Source of the DNA: Ectocarpus siliculosus
Lineage: Eukaryota > Sar > Phaeophyceae > Ectocarpales > Ectocarpaceae
DNA length: 64,000 nt
Reading direction: 5' to 3'
NCBI GenBank assembly: GCA_000310025.1
Contig: FN649740.1
Location: 2,688,734-2,752,733 of the forward strand
Shown piece by piece: positions 20,646 to 33,500 of the stretch (its first letter is position 1; every line of letters starts with the position of its first letter). The notes beneath the pieces were generated by a model. The model searched no databases and had not been told where the DNA came from. It saw only the letters and a list, made by a program, of their open reading frames with translations. Made by a program: the position numbers and the translations under genes.

Positions 20646-22653
20646 TTGTCGGTGGCGCCTGCTGCCGGTGGTTCTGTGGACGGGAGCGATTCTGTGGATT
20701 TGGAATCGGTGGCTGCGAGGGAACCAGAGCCGCAATCCTCACGCGAGTCTAGCACCATGGTCGATGCGGGCCACGGCCAGTCAATATCAGTCACACTCGT
20801 GAAGCCTCACTATATGGCAAAAGGAGGTTGACATCTTGGTGTTGGCAGTTTGTGAGTAGGTTCGCCCCGTCCATCAACGACAAGAACGTGGTGTGTTTGG
20901 TGGAGAAGAAGGATGAGACAACCTGCAACCACCTCATGAAGTGGACTCCATCAGAAAGCAACAAGCAGCGAAGGACGGGAACATCTGGCTTGTCCAAGCA
21001 CATCGAGAAAGCTCATCCCGCCGCGGCCAAAGAAAAGACGGGATGAAGGCACGCCGGCGGACAGGAAAGAGCCTATTCGAGCGGCGATCGGTGAGTAGTT
21101 CGTCATGACTTTATTTTTGTGCTGATGCCTTGCTGCTGATATTTTACCTGTACATTTTTCAGCTAGAAGCTTGTCAACGTTCAACTACTCGATCTATGAA
21201 TATTGAGTATTTGATTTCAATCTCTCACGCTCGTTAGTATTGTCTCTGGTGCTCGTGTGCAATCCCAGTGTTCCATATTTTGGTCTTGTTATGTACTTGA
21301 TATATTGGTCGCGCATGGTGACCGTTTGAACATACATAGAGTAAACATGTAAAAATATATGGAGTATGTATGGAATAAAAAGGAGACCACAACAGCATCA
21401 ACTCCCAAAAGTCGACACCTCCATCCTCTGTCCCACCAGCCCGCACCCTCCTCTGTCGCACGACGTCCCCTGTTGCGAAACATGCCTCTATGATGAGGTG
21501 GACCAGCCAGTTCAAGATGATGGATCGCCTTCTAGCCTTGAAGAAGCCGATCACCGAGTACTTCCGACAGCAACCCCAGAACTCGCGAAAGCTGACACCA
21601 AATGAGTGGACCATCACCAACGAGGTGTGCAGCCTCCTGAGCGAGAGGCCACGATTCGGATGCAAGGGGCCGAGGACACCCACATCAGCCAGGCGATGTT
21701 CATCATTCATGAGGTGATGGAGATGCTGAGGGAGGACAGCCACCCGATCCGGGCGCAGAACGCCACCGTCATGCCGCTCCCACCGGACGGCATACCCACG
21801 GACGATATGCAGGTGACGGACCTTTCCCTGGAGGCGCAGGAGGTGCTAGAGGTGCTGCTGGACGTGATGGGAGAGAAGCAGGTGGGGAAGGCTGTGTAGC
21901 AGGTGGAGCGTCTGTCCGCGTTGGTGGATCCGAGGCGGAAGTCGTTTTGACGGTGAACAACTCGAAAACGGTTCTGCGCATCTCAGGAAGAGGGCCGAAG
22001 AGGACTTGAAGGCCGCCATCGCCCAGTTCGACGCGCAGCCGTGCGAGCCTGCATCAGCGCCAGCGCCAGTGCTCAACGTGGACCCGGTGGCACCCGCACC
22101 CAAGAGGAAGAAGCTTTCGAGATTGGAGGAACGGCGCGCGGCGCGTGTGGCGGCAGCCAGCGGTGGCGGTGCGAGCGGTTCGGTCCAGGCTCAGGGTTCC
22201 GCCACCAACCGGCGCGTGCTGATCGAGCGAGAGGTATTGGTGTACTTGGCGGAGAAGGAACAGGTCGACGTGGATGACTTCAAAGTCCTGGGGTTTTGGA
22301 ATCGGCGGGGCACTGACAGCGTGTGCGCGACGACTGGCAACGTCACATCCCCGGCAGAAATGCCCTACCTAGTGTTCATCGCTCGGTTGTACCTCGGGAT
22401 CGAGGCCACCAGCTGTCAGGCCGAGCGGAACTTCTCGGCGCTCGGCCACCTGATCGGCCACCTGGGCCTCAACATTCTTTCACGGAAGGTTGAGCGCGTG
22501 ATGTTGATTCGGCTTAACAGGCACTTGGTGGACGAGGTCCGCGAATTGGACGCTGCTGTTGCGCTGGCACGAGCTAGGGCAGCCAAGAGCGCACAGAAAT
22601 CAGTGGCCTGTCAGGAGGAGAGGGCGAACAAGTCGATTGACCTTAGGTTGTAG
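20646..22653 (+). pseudogene. Decayed hAT-family transposase
   Basis: Fragments in the expected order occur in several frames. 20828-21046 resembles a BED zinc finger (Cys residues followed by TSGLSKHIEKAHP). About 21487-21640 carries the hAT block RWTSQFKMMDRLLALKKPI and an LTPNEW motif. 21650-21899 continues in another frame. 22006-22653 carries the C-terminal dimerisation region (PYLVFIARLYLGIEATSCQA, then ERNFSALGHL). Breaks are a frame change near 21050, another near 21655, an in-frame TAG at 21897-21899 and a further shift before 22006. The interval between the BED and RW blocks is too short for the catalytic core, so the element cannot be autonomous. One intron-like GTGAGT...TTTTCAG segment lies near 21091-21162. 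Confidence 0.8.
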
Positions 22654-22945
22654 ACGAGGGTACCCAAGTGCACTGTAGTCTGGGTCATGCAGGACGAGAG
22701 GGTAGCTGATTGATTGATCTTAGCGTTTTAGACTCTATCACGAATTGCCATGTCAAGTGTTTACTTCAATCTGTTGCCGTTCTACAACAAGTTATGCTTC
22801 TGTTTCCCGTGGCATTCGACGGATCGCGTTTCAGCGCACGTCTTTTTTTTGTTTGCTTAATATGCCTCTTTTTTTGCGTTTTCTCTCTTCTTTTCGTTGC
22901 CTTTCGTTTGTCCATGAACTGCTCAATTCGACGATGGGTATGCCG

Positions 22946-23253
22946 GTCGCCCCGGTGGTCTAGTTGGTATCCGCGAAACCTTCTAGAGGTCAGGTCAGGG
23001 GTTCCAATCCCGGCGTAAGCGAGCTTTTCTTGCAAAGTGAGTTTTTCTCTCGCTTCCGCTCCTGGTCTAGTGGATAGCGCTAGTTCGTGTGTACACAGAG
23101 GGAAGAGAGTGCTGAACTCTTCTCGCATTAAAAATCGAAGGCAAAGTGGAGGGGAGGTTAGAGAGGGGCTCTTCTGTGTGACCACGGGTTGGAGTAAACG
23201 GCACTAGTGCTATGAGCGCTGATTTGAAGTGAAGACAAAAAAAAAAAAAAAAA
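22946..23253 (+). mobile_element. tRNA-derived SINE, copy 2, with poly-A tail
   Basis: It starts GTCGCCCCGGTGGTCTAGTTGG (A box), has GGTTCCAATCC as the B box (one change from consensus) and a second A-box-like TGGTCTAGTGGATAGC. It ends TTTGAAGTGAAGAC followed by 17 A. It is the same family as 16083-16379 and in opposite orientation. The poly-A tail and pol III boxes fit LINE-mobilised retroposition. Confidence 0.88.
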
Positions 23254-23394
23254 TGCATCGCATCGTGAAATCACGAAATCATCAGGGAGATACATGGGCT
23301 CTCAAGGGTACTTACAAAAGACAAAAGAGACCCATCCTGAAAGAGAGAAAAGAGGTTCGACGGTTGATGGGGCGCCAAGGGCACCGAATATAGT

Positions 23395-23815
23395 TTGGTA
23401 TCGCCATATTTTGATATTCTGGTCTTCCCGCAACCGCCGAAGGTGGTGCCGCCATATTTCAGTACCGCCACAAATACCGTCATATTTGGCAGTACCGGGA
23501 ACCGCCGAAGGCGGTACCGCCATATTTCAGTACTGCCAGAAAAATGCCGCCATATTTGGCAGTACCGGGAACCGCCGAAGGCGTTACCGCCATATTTCAG
23601 TACCGCCAGCAAAATACCGCCATATTTGGCAGTACCTGGAACTGCCGAAGGCGGCACCGCCATATTTCAGTACCGCCAGAAAAGTACCGCCATAATTGGC
23701 AGTACCGGGAACCGCCAAAGGCGGTACCGCCGGAAAACGAAATACCGCCTACAGACAAAAAAGTACCGCCACATTGAAGTACCGCCCCGCCTGAATCCGC
23801 CTAAAAAACTAGTAC
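23395..23815 (+). repeat. GGTACCGCC minisatellite, locus 2
   Basis: Units of about 60 bp alternate GTACCGCCATATTTCAGTACC-like and GGCAGTACCGGGAACCGCC-like blocks, more regular than at 18590. The right flank near 23818-23835 (GTGTGTACCCTGC) mirrors the left flank of locus 1. The SINE copy ends 140 bp to the left. Confidence 0.85.
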
Positions 23816-23835
23816 CGAGGTGTGTACCCTGCAAA

Positions 23836-26800
23836 GAAGCAGCTGCTGGGGGTGTACTTTATTAGGAAAAATGAATAAACAAAGAGAGATTGTACTGCTG
23901 TGAAGTCTACTCGTATTAATCATAGTTCTTGAAGGCTTGCCCGCTTCCCGTTGATCTTCCAGTTAGTTGTATAGAGAGAGGGACATTTTGTCTCTGATGA
24001 TCTCGAACACACGTAAGCAGAACACCACCCGTCAAGGCATCGCTCGTTTCGCAAAAAGGGTGTGCTCGATCTTCCGACTATCTACACCTGCGACTGCTTT
24101 TCCCCTCAAAAGGCATCCTCGAGCGAAAGATATAATTTTCCGCTTTTCGCATCAACGCGCATACCGGTTCCACCACGGGCAGCGAGCTGCACGCAACCCA
24201 CGAAAACATTGAACCACACGGGCAATAAGGTTGCTCCCACATCTGGGTGTGGTGGCAGGCGTGCCTCACGAGGTCTGCCGAGAGAACACACACACACACC
24301 AAAATGCTTCCGAAATCCAGCCGCCTTACGCTTTCGGCGCAAAATTCCCCACTGCTACATATCACTGCTGCTGCTGCTGCTGTTGACCGAATCTGGGCAC
24401 CTCTGTCTGTCTCACCTCCCATCACGATCGTGGCTGATCTCGTAGAACACAGGTCCCGACTCTGTCCCCGGCACGACGATGACCTTCACAGCAGAAGACA
24501 TACTGCTTCAAGGAGAGACGCTGATCCAGAACCGCTTACTACGGACGGTGTGTACTGCTGCGCTGCTGACTGCTGTGCAAGGCAGAGGGCAAGCCCACGA
24601 CCCTACTTGCAACGACACTCTGCCACCAGCCACCAGCGTGGGGCCTTCCTTGTGGATAGCCCAAACTCTTCCTCTTTTCTGATTCAATTATGGTGACCCG
24701 CTGGGTGGAAGGATGTATGCGTGCAACAAGCAAGTGGGAGAGCAGGAGGAGAGAGGCCATCACATTCCATTTCGAGAAAGCGAATCCCTCCCCGGAATTT
24801 CCGGGTGACAGGGGATGACCAACTTCTACTGCTGTTGACGTATCCGTAGTATCTTGCCGTATCTGTTCCGTTTCAAACTTCGTTCGTCATTCGTATGCAC
24901 ATGAGGTGCGTTCGTGAATTTTGGACCACACGATCTTGACTGACGCCATGTATGTCCATGGATGCATTAAAATGCATAGTGTACGTATTTCGCGTTGGTC
25001 CCAAAGCTCGAATCGCGATTTTGTGTGAAAGGAAGAGAGCTGATCTGCCGACCTACACTACAACATCTTCTCGATCTTCGAGTGCTCTGGAGACTTGCGG
25101 TGAGGCTCGAAGAGACCCAAGGCCCGCCCACAACGCCACGGAGGCCCACACCCACAACACGCCACAGAGGGAACACTACAGCTGCACCTATGATATAGCT
25201 ATAGATACGTACGCCTGCGCGTGTTGGATTTCTCCCGCTGATTAACGCAGATTCCGCGAATATGTCAAGACTTCTTCGACCGCCTTTCATGACCACCAAT
25301 CAACTTTTTTTCGAGAAAAAAGGTTTCGAAATGTTTTGTGCCGATCATCCAAGCTACACAACAAACACTGATACCTCGAGCAAGCATAATTGCCAACTAT
25401 AGGTGCGCCTTCCCTGTGGGCGATGCTGAGGGAAACTTAGCATAACCTGCTGGTGTACGAAGGGAAAACCCTGAATCGTGCGCTCAGGGGCTCTCTCTAT
25501 CAATCAGCCATCATTCGACCATTCATTACGAAACCCTCTTCTCCTTGGTGTTCACAACGAAGACCACCAGACAAAATTTAATTGGACGTTCGTGACTTTA
25601 GGTTCCTTCCGTAGGTGACGTGGCAGGAGGATCTCAAGGTAGAGGTGTAGCTTTAGCCTGCTACAGAGGGCAGGCAGAACATAGGTTTCATCCGCTGATA
25701 CTTGGGCGGTGCCACTGCCTGCCATAAATGGTCCGTCCCCTCATGCCGTATGTAATGTGGGACATCCGTGGATGTATCCATAAAATGAATGGCAGGTGCT
25801 GTCTCCCGGGCTCCTGTGGTTGGTTGGAACTCTTGGAAGGATGGGCTCTTCCAACAACACTTCGAATGTGTCCGCATGAATCTATAGTTTGCCCGTCATC
25901 CACATCATCAGCCCCTCCCCTCTCACACGGCGCCGCAAGTAAAGTCCATCCATCGTTGTTGTACCATCTATTTGTTGTGGTGGCAAAATCTCTTCGTCGA
26001 CGACGCCTGCCTCTCTTTCGTTGACGCCAATGACAAGACTTCGACTCCTGCTGTACTGCAGGCAATGTAACGGAAGGATATCATCAAGGCCTTCGTAGCT
26101 AGAGCCCGCTAGAGGGCAGGCAGGGTTCCTTGGTTCGGGGAAGGAGGGCGGGTCTAGAAAGAGAAATAAATGGTTCCACAAAGTGTCCGCCAGTCAGTGC
26201 ATGCCAGCAGGTGGTAGGTGAACGGGCCGCATATAATATCCACCAGTGGTCCCCTGCGTGCCCACGGTTGTCGGTTCTCAGGATCGGTTCGTCCTACACT
26301 TCGAATGTGTGCGCATGAATCAATCCCACCAGTCCAATAGATACCTGTCATAGTGTGTGCAGTTTGGGTAGTTTGACTGTTCACGCACAAATTGTGGGGC
26401 ATCACCACAAATCACCAGCAACCCCAACCACACAACCCAACCAACCGCAGCGCGAGAATTGGCGGTTTCTCCAGTAAAAAACGAAGCGCTACCGAAACAA
26501 CGTTAGAAGTACTGGGCAGAGACCGGAACGGTTTTCTTACGTCAAGGCAACAACAAGAACAACAATAACAACAACAACAACAACAACAACATCAACCGTC
26601 GCTGCACGACTGTTTTCAAGGCCAAACAACGACAACGACGTAGCGCGGTAGAAATTACTTTGCGCAGCGCACGGTGAGAAAACTTACGTCAAACACAGGC
26701 GGCAAGGGCAAACAACCGGACACGGCGCATCTGACGTGAAAGGCCAGAGCAGTGAAGGTCAGCAGATCTATCGACGACCCACTCACCCCGATTGTCGCCA

Positions 26801-26929
26801 TCTGAGGTGTGTGGCGACCGACTCATACATGCAACATTCCATTCGCGTTTACAACAGCGTTAACTTCTTCTTCCACCCTTCGGCGATCGACACAAGAACA
26901 CTCTTTTAAAAATAAATCGAAAGAACGTC
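23836..26929. other. Intergenic, no supported gene
   Basis: There is a 67-codon frame at 24479-24682 and several others, none with domain or splice support. A diverged direct duplication lies at about 25640-25885 and 26110-26325; both copies share GAGGGCAGGCAG and CACTTCGAATGTGT.CGCATGAATC. The 3' end of the J-domain gene lies at 26930. Confidence 0.5.
26555..26592 (+). repeat. (AAC)n microsatellite
   Basis: AAC-rich run with occasional AAG and AAT units, about 340 bp beyond the stop codon of the J-domain gene. It could be a retroposon tail, but no body is recognisable. Confidence 0.8.
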
Positions 26930-26976
26930 TCAACCCCAGCTGCTGAGACTGCTCGCGGAACCAAACGCCCCTCTCC

Positions 26977-27007
<31 letters not shown>

Positions 27008-27276
27008 CTGCGGTTGCTCCCCGGCCTTTCCTCCAAGCACCCCGCTAGCGGAGTCATCCATCGACAGCCCAGAAAGCGAAGAAGCCAACCCGCCCACGAA
27101 CTCATCACCCCCCAAGGCCCCGGCACCTCCCCGCCCGCCAACACCCCACGAAGCCAGATCCAACGGAGAAGACGACGAGAAGGGCGGCAACGAGGTGGCA
27201 TCGGCCGGCGCCTGCACCGTGGACCCGTTCGACGGCCCCAAGAGAAGGGACAACCCGTCCCCCGCGATGGCGCCAC

Positions 27277-27307
<31 letters not shown>

Positions 27308-30300
27308 GTCGCCGCCCACGGAATCCAACAATGAGCTGCTTCCCCAGATAGCCTGGCCGCTAGCAGGTACACCAGCCCCTCCCACATCAATCCCGAGCGA
27401 CCCCCACAGGTTACTACCGCCGCCGCCGCCGCCGCCATCATCGGCCGCGTCAGAGGATGCGTTCTTTACGCCCCCGCCCCCGCCGCCGCCCATGCTTCCC
27501 CACGACGACCCGAACGCAACATCGGCAAGCGGAAGACCCAGACCAGCTCCTACCCCGCCGCCCTTGCCCGGGGAGGGTCTCAACCCGGGGCTGCTGCCCG
27601 ATGCCGTCACGGGAGGTCGCGGAGGCGTTTGTCCCGCCCTTGCCGCTGCCGTCGGCGTTCCCGCCCCCGCCGACCGCGCGGCGGCGGCGCCCGGACGGCT
27701 TACCGGGGTACCGCCGCCGGTGCTTGTGGCGGGCTTGGCCGGGGAGATGTTCGTCGGCACGAACACGCGCGCGGCCGCGGAGAGCTCGCCGTTCTGCATC
27801 GCGAGAGATATGTCGTCCGCGTCTCCCGGCGAGCCCGGAGAGGAGGGGGTTAAGGAAGGCGTGCGGGGGGGCGCCGCATGCTGAGATACCGCTGCCGGTG
27901 CCGGCGCTGGTGCCGGTGGTGCCGGTGCTGGCGAAGCCGAGGCTGCCGCCGGTGCTGGTGCAGGGGCCGCCTGCGGGGAAGAAGACGTGGACGCTGTGGT
28001 TGTTTCTTGTCTCTGTCGCTGTTGCTGCTGCTGCTGCTGCTGCCGCCGCCTCTGGTGCTGCTGCTGCTGCTGCTGTGCAAGTCCGCCGCGAGATAGCACC
28101 GGGCTATTCCTACCTTCCTGTGCGTTCGGACGAGGGCCGCCCCCACCATTACCGGCACTCCACGGATCTCCCCACGGAGCCGGGGCTCCCGCTGGCGGGT
28201 CCAGGGTGCCCCCGTGATTTTGCTGGTGCTGCTGGTGCTGCTGGTGTTGTCGAGGATGTTGACGCAACCCTGGGACTGGCCCCGGGCCGCCGCCAGCTGC
28301 CGCGGGTACGCTCGGCGCGTTGTTGCTCCAGCCGCTGGCGATAGCGGCGGCACGTTGGCGTGCAGCCGCCCACTCTGCTTGCTGACCAGGACCTTGGGGC
28401 TGTTTTCGCCGACGCGCACGTGTGGGGCGGGCGGGCGGGCGAGCGAAGGAGAGTTTGAGCGCTGGTTAGTTGAGGCCTGGTACAGCTGCGGCGGCGGGTG
28501 TTTCAGCAAGGCGGCACGGGGCGTGACCATACCCCTCGCCATAACGGCCACGACTCATTTCCCTGGGACATAAACGTCACGGAGCACTGCCGTACAGCCA
28601 GCGGTATCGCAGAAGGCAAAGAGGCAGATGTCCTCCGAAGGGGAACACCATGTACGATTTGGTCACGACCCCCCCCCGGGCATTCAAAAGAGGGAAGGGA
28701 ATGACTCGCCAACTCGAATTGAGCAAGGGCGAACGCAAACGAATTGAACACCCAAATCTCCGAAGCGTATAAACCGCACCACAAATGCCCATGCAAGAAC
28801 CGGCAATTACTTTGACGGCTGTTACAAGCCATGCTCCGACCCTATGCGATACGCACCACCCGGCCGGTCGCTTGAGGCTACACACAGCAGACAGGCCGAG
28901 CTTGGACCCCACTACTGACCCCTTGCACGGCCGGTGTTGCTTTCGAAAACGTATCTCCCAAGACTAACCAGTGGCATTTGTGCTGGTCAGCTGGTTTTGG
29001 CGCTCAAGTTTTCAAAACAAAACACAAGCACACGACGACAGAAAGATAAGCCACCCTGTCGGCACGCCCTCTTCACCTGCTGCGATGGCCCCATCGTGGG
29101 CGAAGCGCCGTACCCGCGGGGCGACTGCTGTGGCGGAGCACCGCGCGGTGGCGGTGGCGGCGGTGGACCACCACCACGTGGAGGCTGCTGGAGAGGGTTG
29201 TTATTGTTATGGTTCGGTCCTCCTGGCGGCCCTTGCCCGTAACCCCTGGGAAAGGGCATGGGCTGCGGTCCCCGGTGCAGCATGTGGCCGCCCAGGTGAG
29301 ACGGCGGCACGTTCATCGGCATCCCTAGCGGCGTTCCCGGTGGTGCAGCAGGGCGCGGACCTGCGTGGCATTGACGAAGGAGGGGGGGGGGGGGGGGGGG
29401 GGGGGCTTTATTTTTTTGGCAAATTAAAACCCCAAAAAAAACCCGGGAACTTAATTTTGGGTTTCCCTTTTAACCACCATTTGGGTTTTCTTTTTTGCCA
29501 GGAAACCAACCCCCCCCTTTTTCCCCCAAAAAAGGGGCCCCCCGGGAAAACCCAAAATTCAAACAAAGGGGGGGGTTTTTTTTTCCGGGGCCCCCCCCCT
29601 TTTGGGGGGGGCCCCGGGGGGGTTTTTTTTCTCCTTAAATTTTTTTAACCGGGGGGGAAAAATTTTGGATCCGGGGGGGGACCCTTTTGGCCCCCCCCCC
29701 CCCCCCCGGGAAAATTCTCCCCCTTTTCCCCCCTGTCCCGGGCATTTTAAAAAACCCCCCCCCCCCCCCCCCCCCGCCCCCCTTTTTAAATCCCCCCTTT
29801 TTTTCAAAAAGCCCCCCNNNNNNNNNNNNNNNNNNNNNNNNNNNNNNNNNNNNNNNNNNNNNNNNNNNNNNNNNNNNNNNNNNNNNNNNNNNNNNNNNNN
29901 NNNNNNNNNNNNNNNNNGGGGGGGGGGGGGGGGGGGGGGCGCTTACATGCATGCGCAACTCAAGCACCACAAACAAGCCTGCAACTCAGTATTGGGCTCT
30001 CCATTCAACCAACCATGTGCGTTCCTCTTTGCGCTAGGAACCAAGCCAGCCACTATGCACTCGACACGAGGTCACGCCTGCGAAACCCTAGCATCGACAC
30101 GACGTGGCGAGTTTCATTGCCAGGTCACGCACGCTCTACGGCAGGCACGCAGGCAGGCTCTTTTCACTCCTGAATCTCTCTGACCGTGAGGCGAAAATCT
30201 TGGACTCGGTGTGGGACCCATATGGCCGCGTCCACCCCCCGCAGGGAATGCTCCAGCCCTTGCCCCGCCTGCACCGGCCATCTTACCAACCCCGCTCCCC

Positions 30301-30489
30301 GCCCCCGCCGCGCCGCCGTTTGCAACTCCAGTCCTGTTTCCATACGGCACCGGTCCCGCCTGATTGCTGTTGAACTGCTGGTGTTGCTGCTGGTGTTGCT
30401 GCTGCGGCTGCTGCTGCTGCGGCTGCCCCTCATGCCTAGCGACATCCCCTCCTGTTCCGCGTCTACTGGGAGCCCCCGCCTGCTGCTGC

Positions 30490-30542
<53 letters not shown>

Positions 30543-33500
30543 AGGCGAGGCGTTACCCTTGCCAGTCGCCACATCACGGCGACCGCCCGCCCCCGCCCCG
30601 ACATTAACCCCTACGGGAGAGTGGCCCCGAGCGCCCGGGTTCGCAATCCCTCCCCCTCCCCCTCGCTGGTTAGCCCCCTGTGGCAAGCCCTGCGGCGTCA
30701 GCTTCGCGTTGGCAAGCCCCCCCCTGCCAGGCGGCGGCGGGTTCGGCGAGCGAGGCACTACCTTGTTGCTCGGTACCAGACCCCCCACCCCTCCGAGGAG
30801 CGGGAACGCGCTCGGCAGCGGCGGCGGCCCCCCCGCCTGCTGCATGGGTTTGATGGGCGGCGTCTGCTGCACCTGGCGAGCTGCCATCGCCGCCACCGCC
30901 GCGGCCCTGACGATGGGGAAACAAGGGGGCGGCGGGGGGACGAGCGCGAGAGAAGTGGTGCAAGAATCTCTGACAAATGGAAGGTGCTACGCGCATACGC
31001 GCATACGCTTGTGACGGCTGTAGGATGAAGAGGAAGCAGTCACAAAAAACAAGTCACCGAAGGTACCGATCAGAGACCGCTTTTTTCCTCGCCAACAAGA
31101 CAGGCGCCAGGGGACGAGCAGCGGGTCGCAAGTTGCGGGGCTTCATGTACTGCTGGACACACGTTGTAGTACGACATTGATGAAGGCGGCATGTGCGTAG
31201 ATAAACGCGATTTCTGAAAACCAGAGGCTGGAGGACACGTTCAGCACACACTCTCCTCCACAACCCCCCTTGTCGAGGGGCCCTCATGAGGATGCCCCGG
31301 TCTCGGGCGAGCTATGTAGAACAACAATATTATTGCACAGTCTGTTAGCACTTCCTTGTCATCTAAAAACCAACTTTCAAAAACAAACTAACACACCAGC
31401 ACCAGCTCCGTCCGCGCGACCCCGTCCAATCGATTTTGGTGGTCTCGGAGACAAAAAATCGTACTGGACCTGACGACCCTCCCGCTGAGGCTGACGTGAT
31501 TTCGGTGGCCAGCAGGGTGGCACGGTTGATGCTACAACAGGATGCACATGGCACCCGTATGCAACACAACTCATGTAGAGTAACTCAATCCACGCGGACC
31601 AAACGCGCCACTTCTATACAGAAGTGAGAGCGCTCCACAAATGAGGGCTGCTCCATAGCATATACCGTACCAAATCAATGGCAAGGAAAGGTGACACTAC
31701 CGGCTGCTCGGAAGCGTTTGCCTCCACTCAGCCCATTCGTCCCACCTTCGACTGCTGTCTGCTGCGCTAATTAACATTGGATCTTCCGCGCGCAAAAGCA
31801 TCGTATTACCTCTGGGATTCCATGAGTTTGCGCTTCTCGTCCTTGGCATCCTCGATCTCCTTCTCCCTCGCCGTCTCCGCCGCTTTCTTCTCCTGAAACG
31901 AGCAACAGAGGAGACGACGTCTGAGACAGCAGCCTCCACGAGCAACATCGAAAAACAATCAAACACACGCCCACAATGGACAATGTTCCCTACGACATCG
32001 CCATTATCAAACAGGAAAAAAAAAAAAAAACATACGCGGAAGCCGGGCGGGAATGAAAGCAACCCCAGCAACAAACCTGATAGATGAAGACAGCAAAAAA
32101 AAATTGGACGCAAAATGGTCAGAATACGGACAGCCCCAAGCAGCAACCTGATGAAAACAGCAGCAGTTCGACGCGAAACAATCACGCAGTAAAGCGACAA
32201 ACAAGGGCTCTTGGGCCCATAAAAAAAACACACCAGCCCCCCGGTCCTCGTCGGAACCTAAACCAAGAACCAAGACACCCCCCCCCATGAGCGGCCTGGC
32301 CCAGCCCCACCTCTTCTTCCGCCCGCCTCAGCGGCAGCGACGCGTTCCACGCCCGGTTTATGCGCCGCAGCTCGAGGTTGTGCCGCCTCTTCTCCTCCGC
32401 CTTCGCGGCCGCTGCAGCAACGGTCGCCGGACCCCCGCCTACCCCAACCCCCCCGCCACCGCCGCCATCCTTTCCCGACCCTGGGACCACCCCCGCCCCC
32501 CCCCACCCCGCGCCCCCGGGGCCCCCGACGCCGCCGGACACTGCGATGCCAGCCAACGCGCCGTGGCCGTGGTTGCGGAGGGCGGAAGAGATTACCCCAG
32601 AGTTGCCCTTGCCGGCGTCGACCTTGGTGGCCTTGGCCTTGGAAGCGGGGCCCTTGCGCCGGGCGTTTGCTGCGGACGCCTTGCTGCTTCCATCAAGATG
32701 AGGAGGCGTGTGTGTGGAACATGGCAGGGGCAAGGGGAGGGGGGTTACAGCGGCAAGCCTCTAATTTTCTCCTATACTAAATAGTTTCGGCTCTACAATA
32801 TATCGGCACGTGAGGTTGAACGTTGATCGGTTTTGTTGATTCAAACAATCGAAGAGTGGGCTGCTGGATTGACCACTCCGCGCCCCGCACTGGAGAAAGA
32901 GAGAGAAGAGAGAGCACTTGCTCGTCCTGCGTACCACCAGCTTGTTGGGCCTCAACACGCCGATTCCTTGCCACGGAGGAAGGGGGGGGGGGGTGTCGTG
33001 TAGCACTTGAAAGCGAGATAAAACACGTTGAATCTACCACACGCTATAGTAGATACATCCCTAGCGAGCAACACACGGCGGCGCTGAAGCGAAGGATGAA
33101 ACGCGCGCTGACCTGGCTGCGGCGCTGGCCTGTTCCGCCGGGGTGACCCCGCCGTCGGGGTGCTCGAACAGCCACGACAAAAGCGCGTTCAGGTCGAAGC
33201 CCACGCACGACGTGCCTCTGTGGACGTGCTCCTCCTGGAAACCCATTGCTATCAACTGAGGGGACGAAAAATGGGGTGCGGGAGAGGAAGGGAAGTCGGG
33301 GGTGGGGGGGGGGGGTCTGCGGGTACCGCGGAGGTGGAAGGGGCGACGTGCGCCAAACACAGAAAGAAGCAAGATACGGCATGAAATAACTCGAGAGGGT
33401 ACACACGTGATGAATTCGTGCCGCGTTTACGGACGAAAACTGGCATCCCGCAGGTACTTCTGCGGCCATTGCCTGACAGCAACAAGCCCAGAAAGACCAA

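Noticed and set aside
24479-24682. 67-codon + frame starting MTFTAEDILLQGETL
   Set aside because: It looks mildly protein-like, but has no domain, no splice partner and no conserved neighbour.
28971-30183. Open frames across the gap region on both strands
   Set aside because: They are built on the corrupted read end and on N translated as X, and have no biological meaning.
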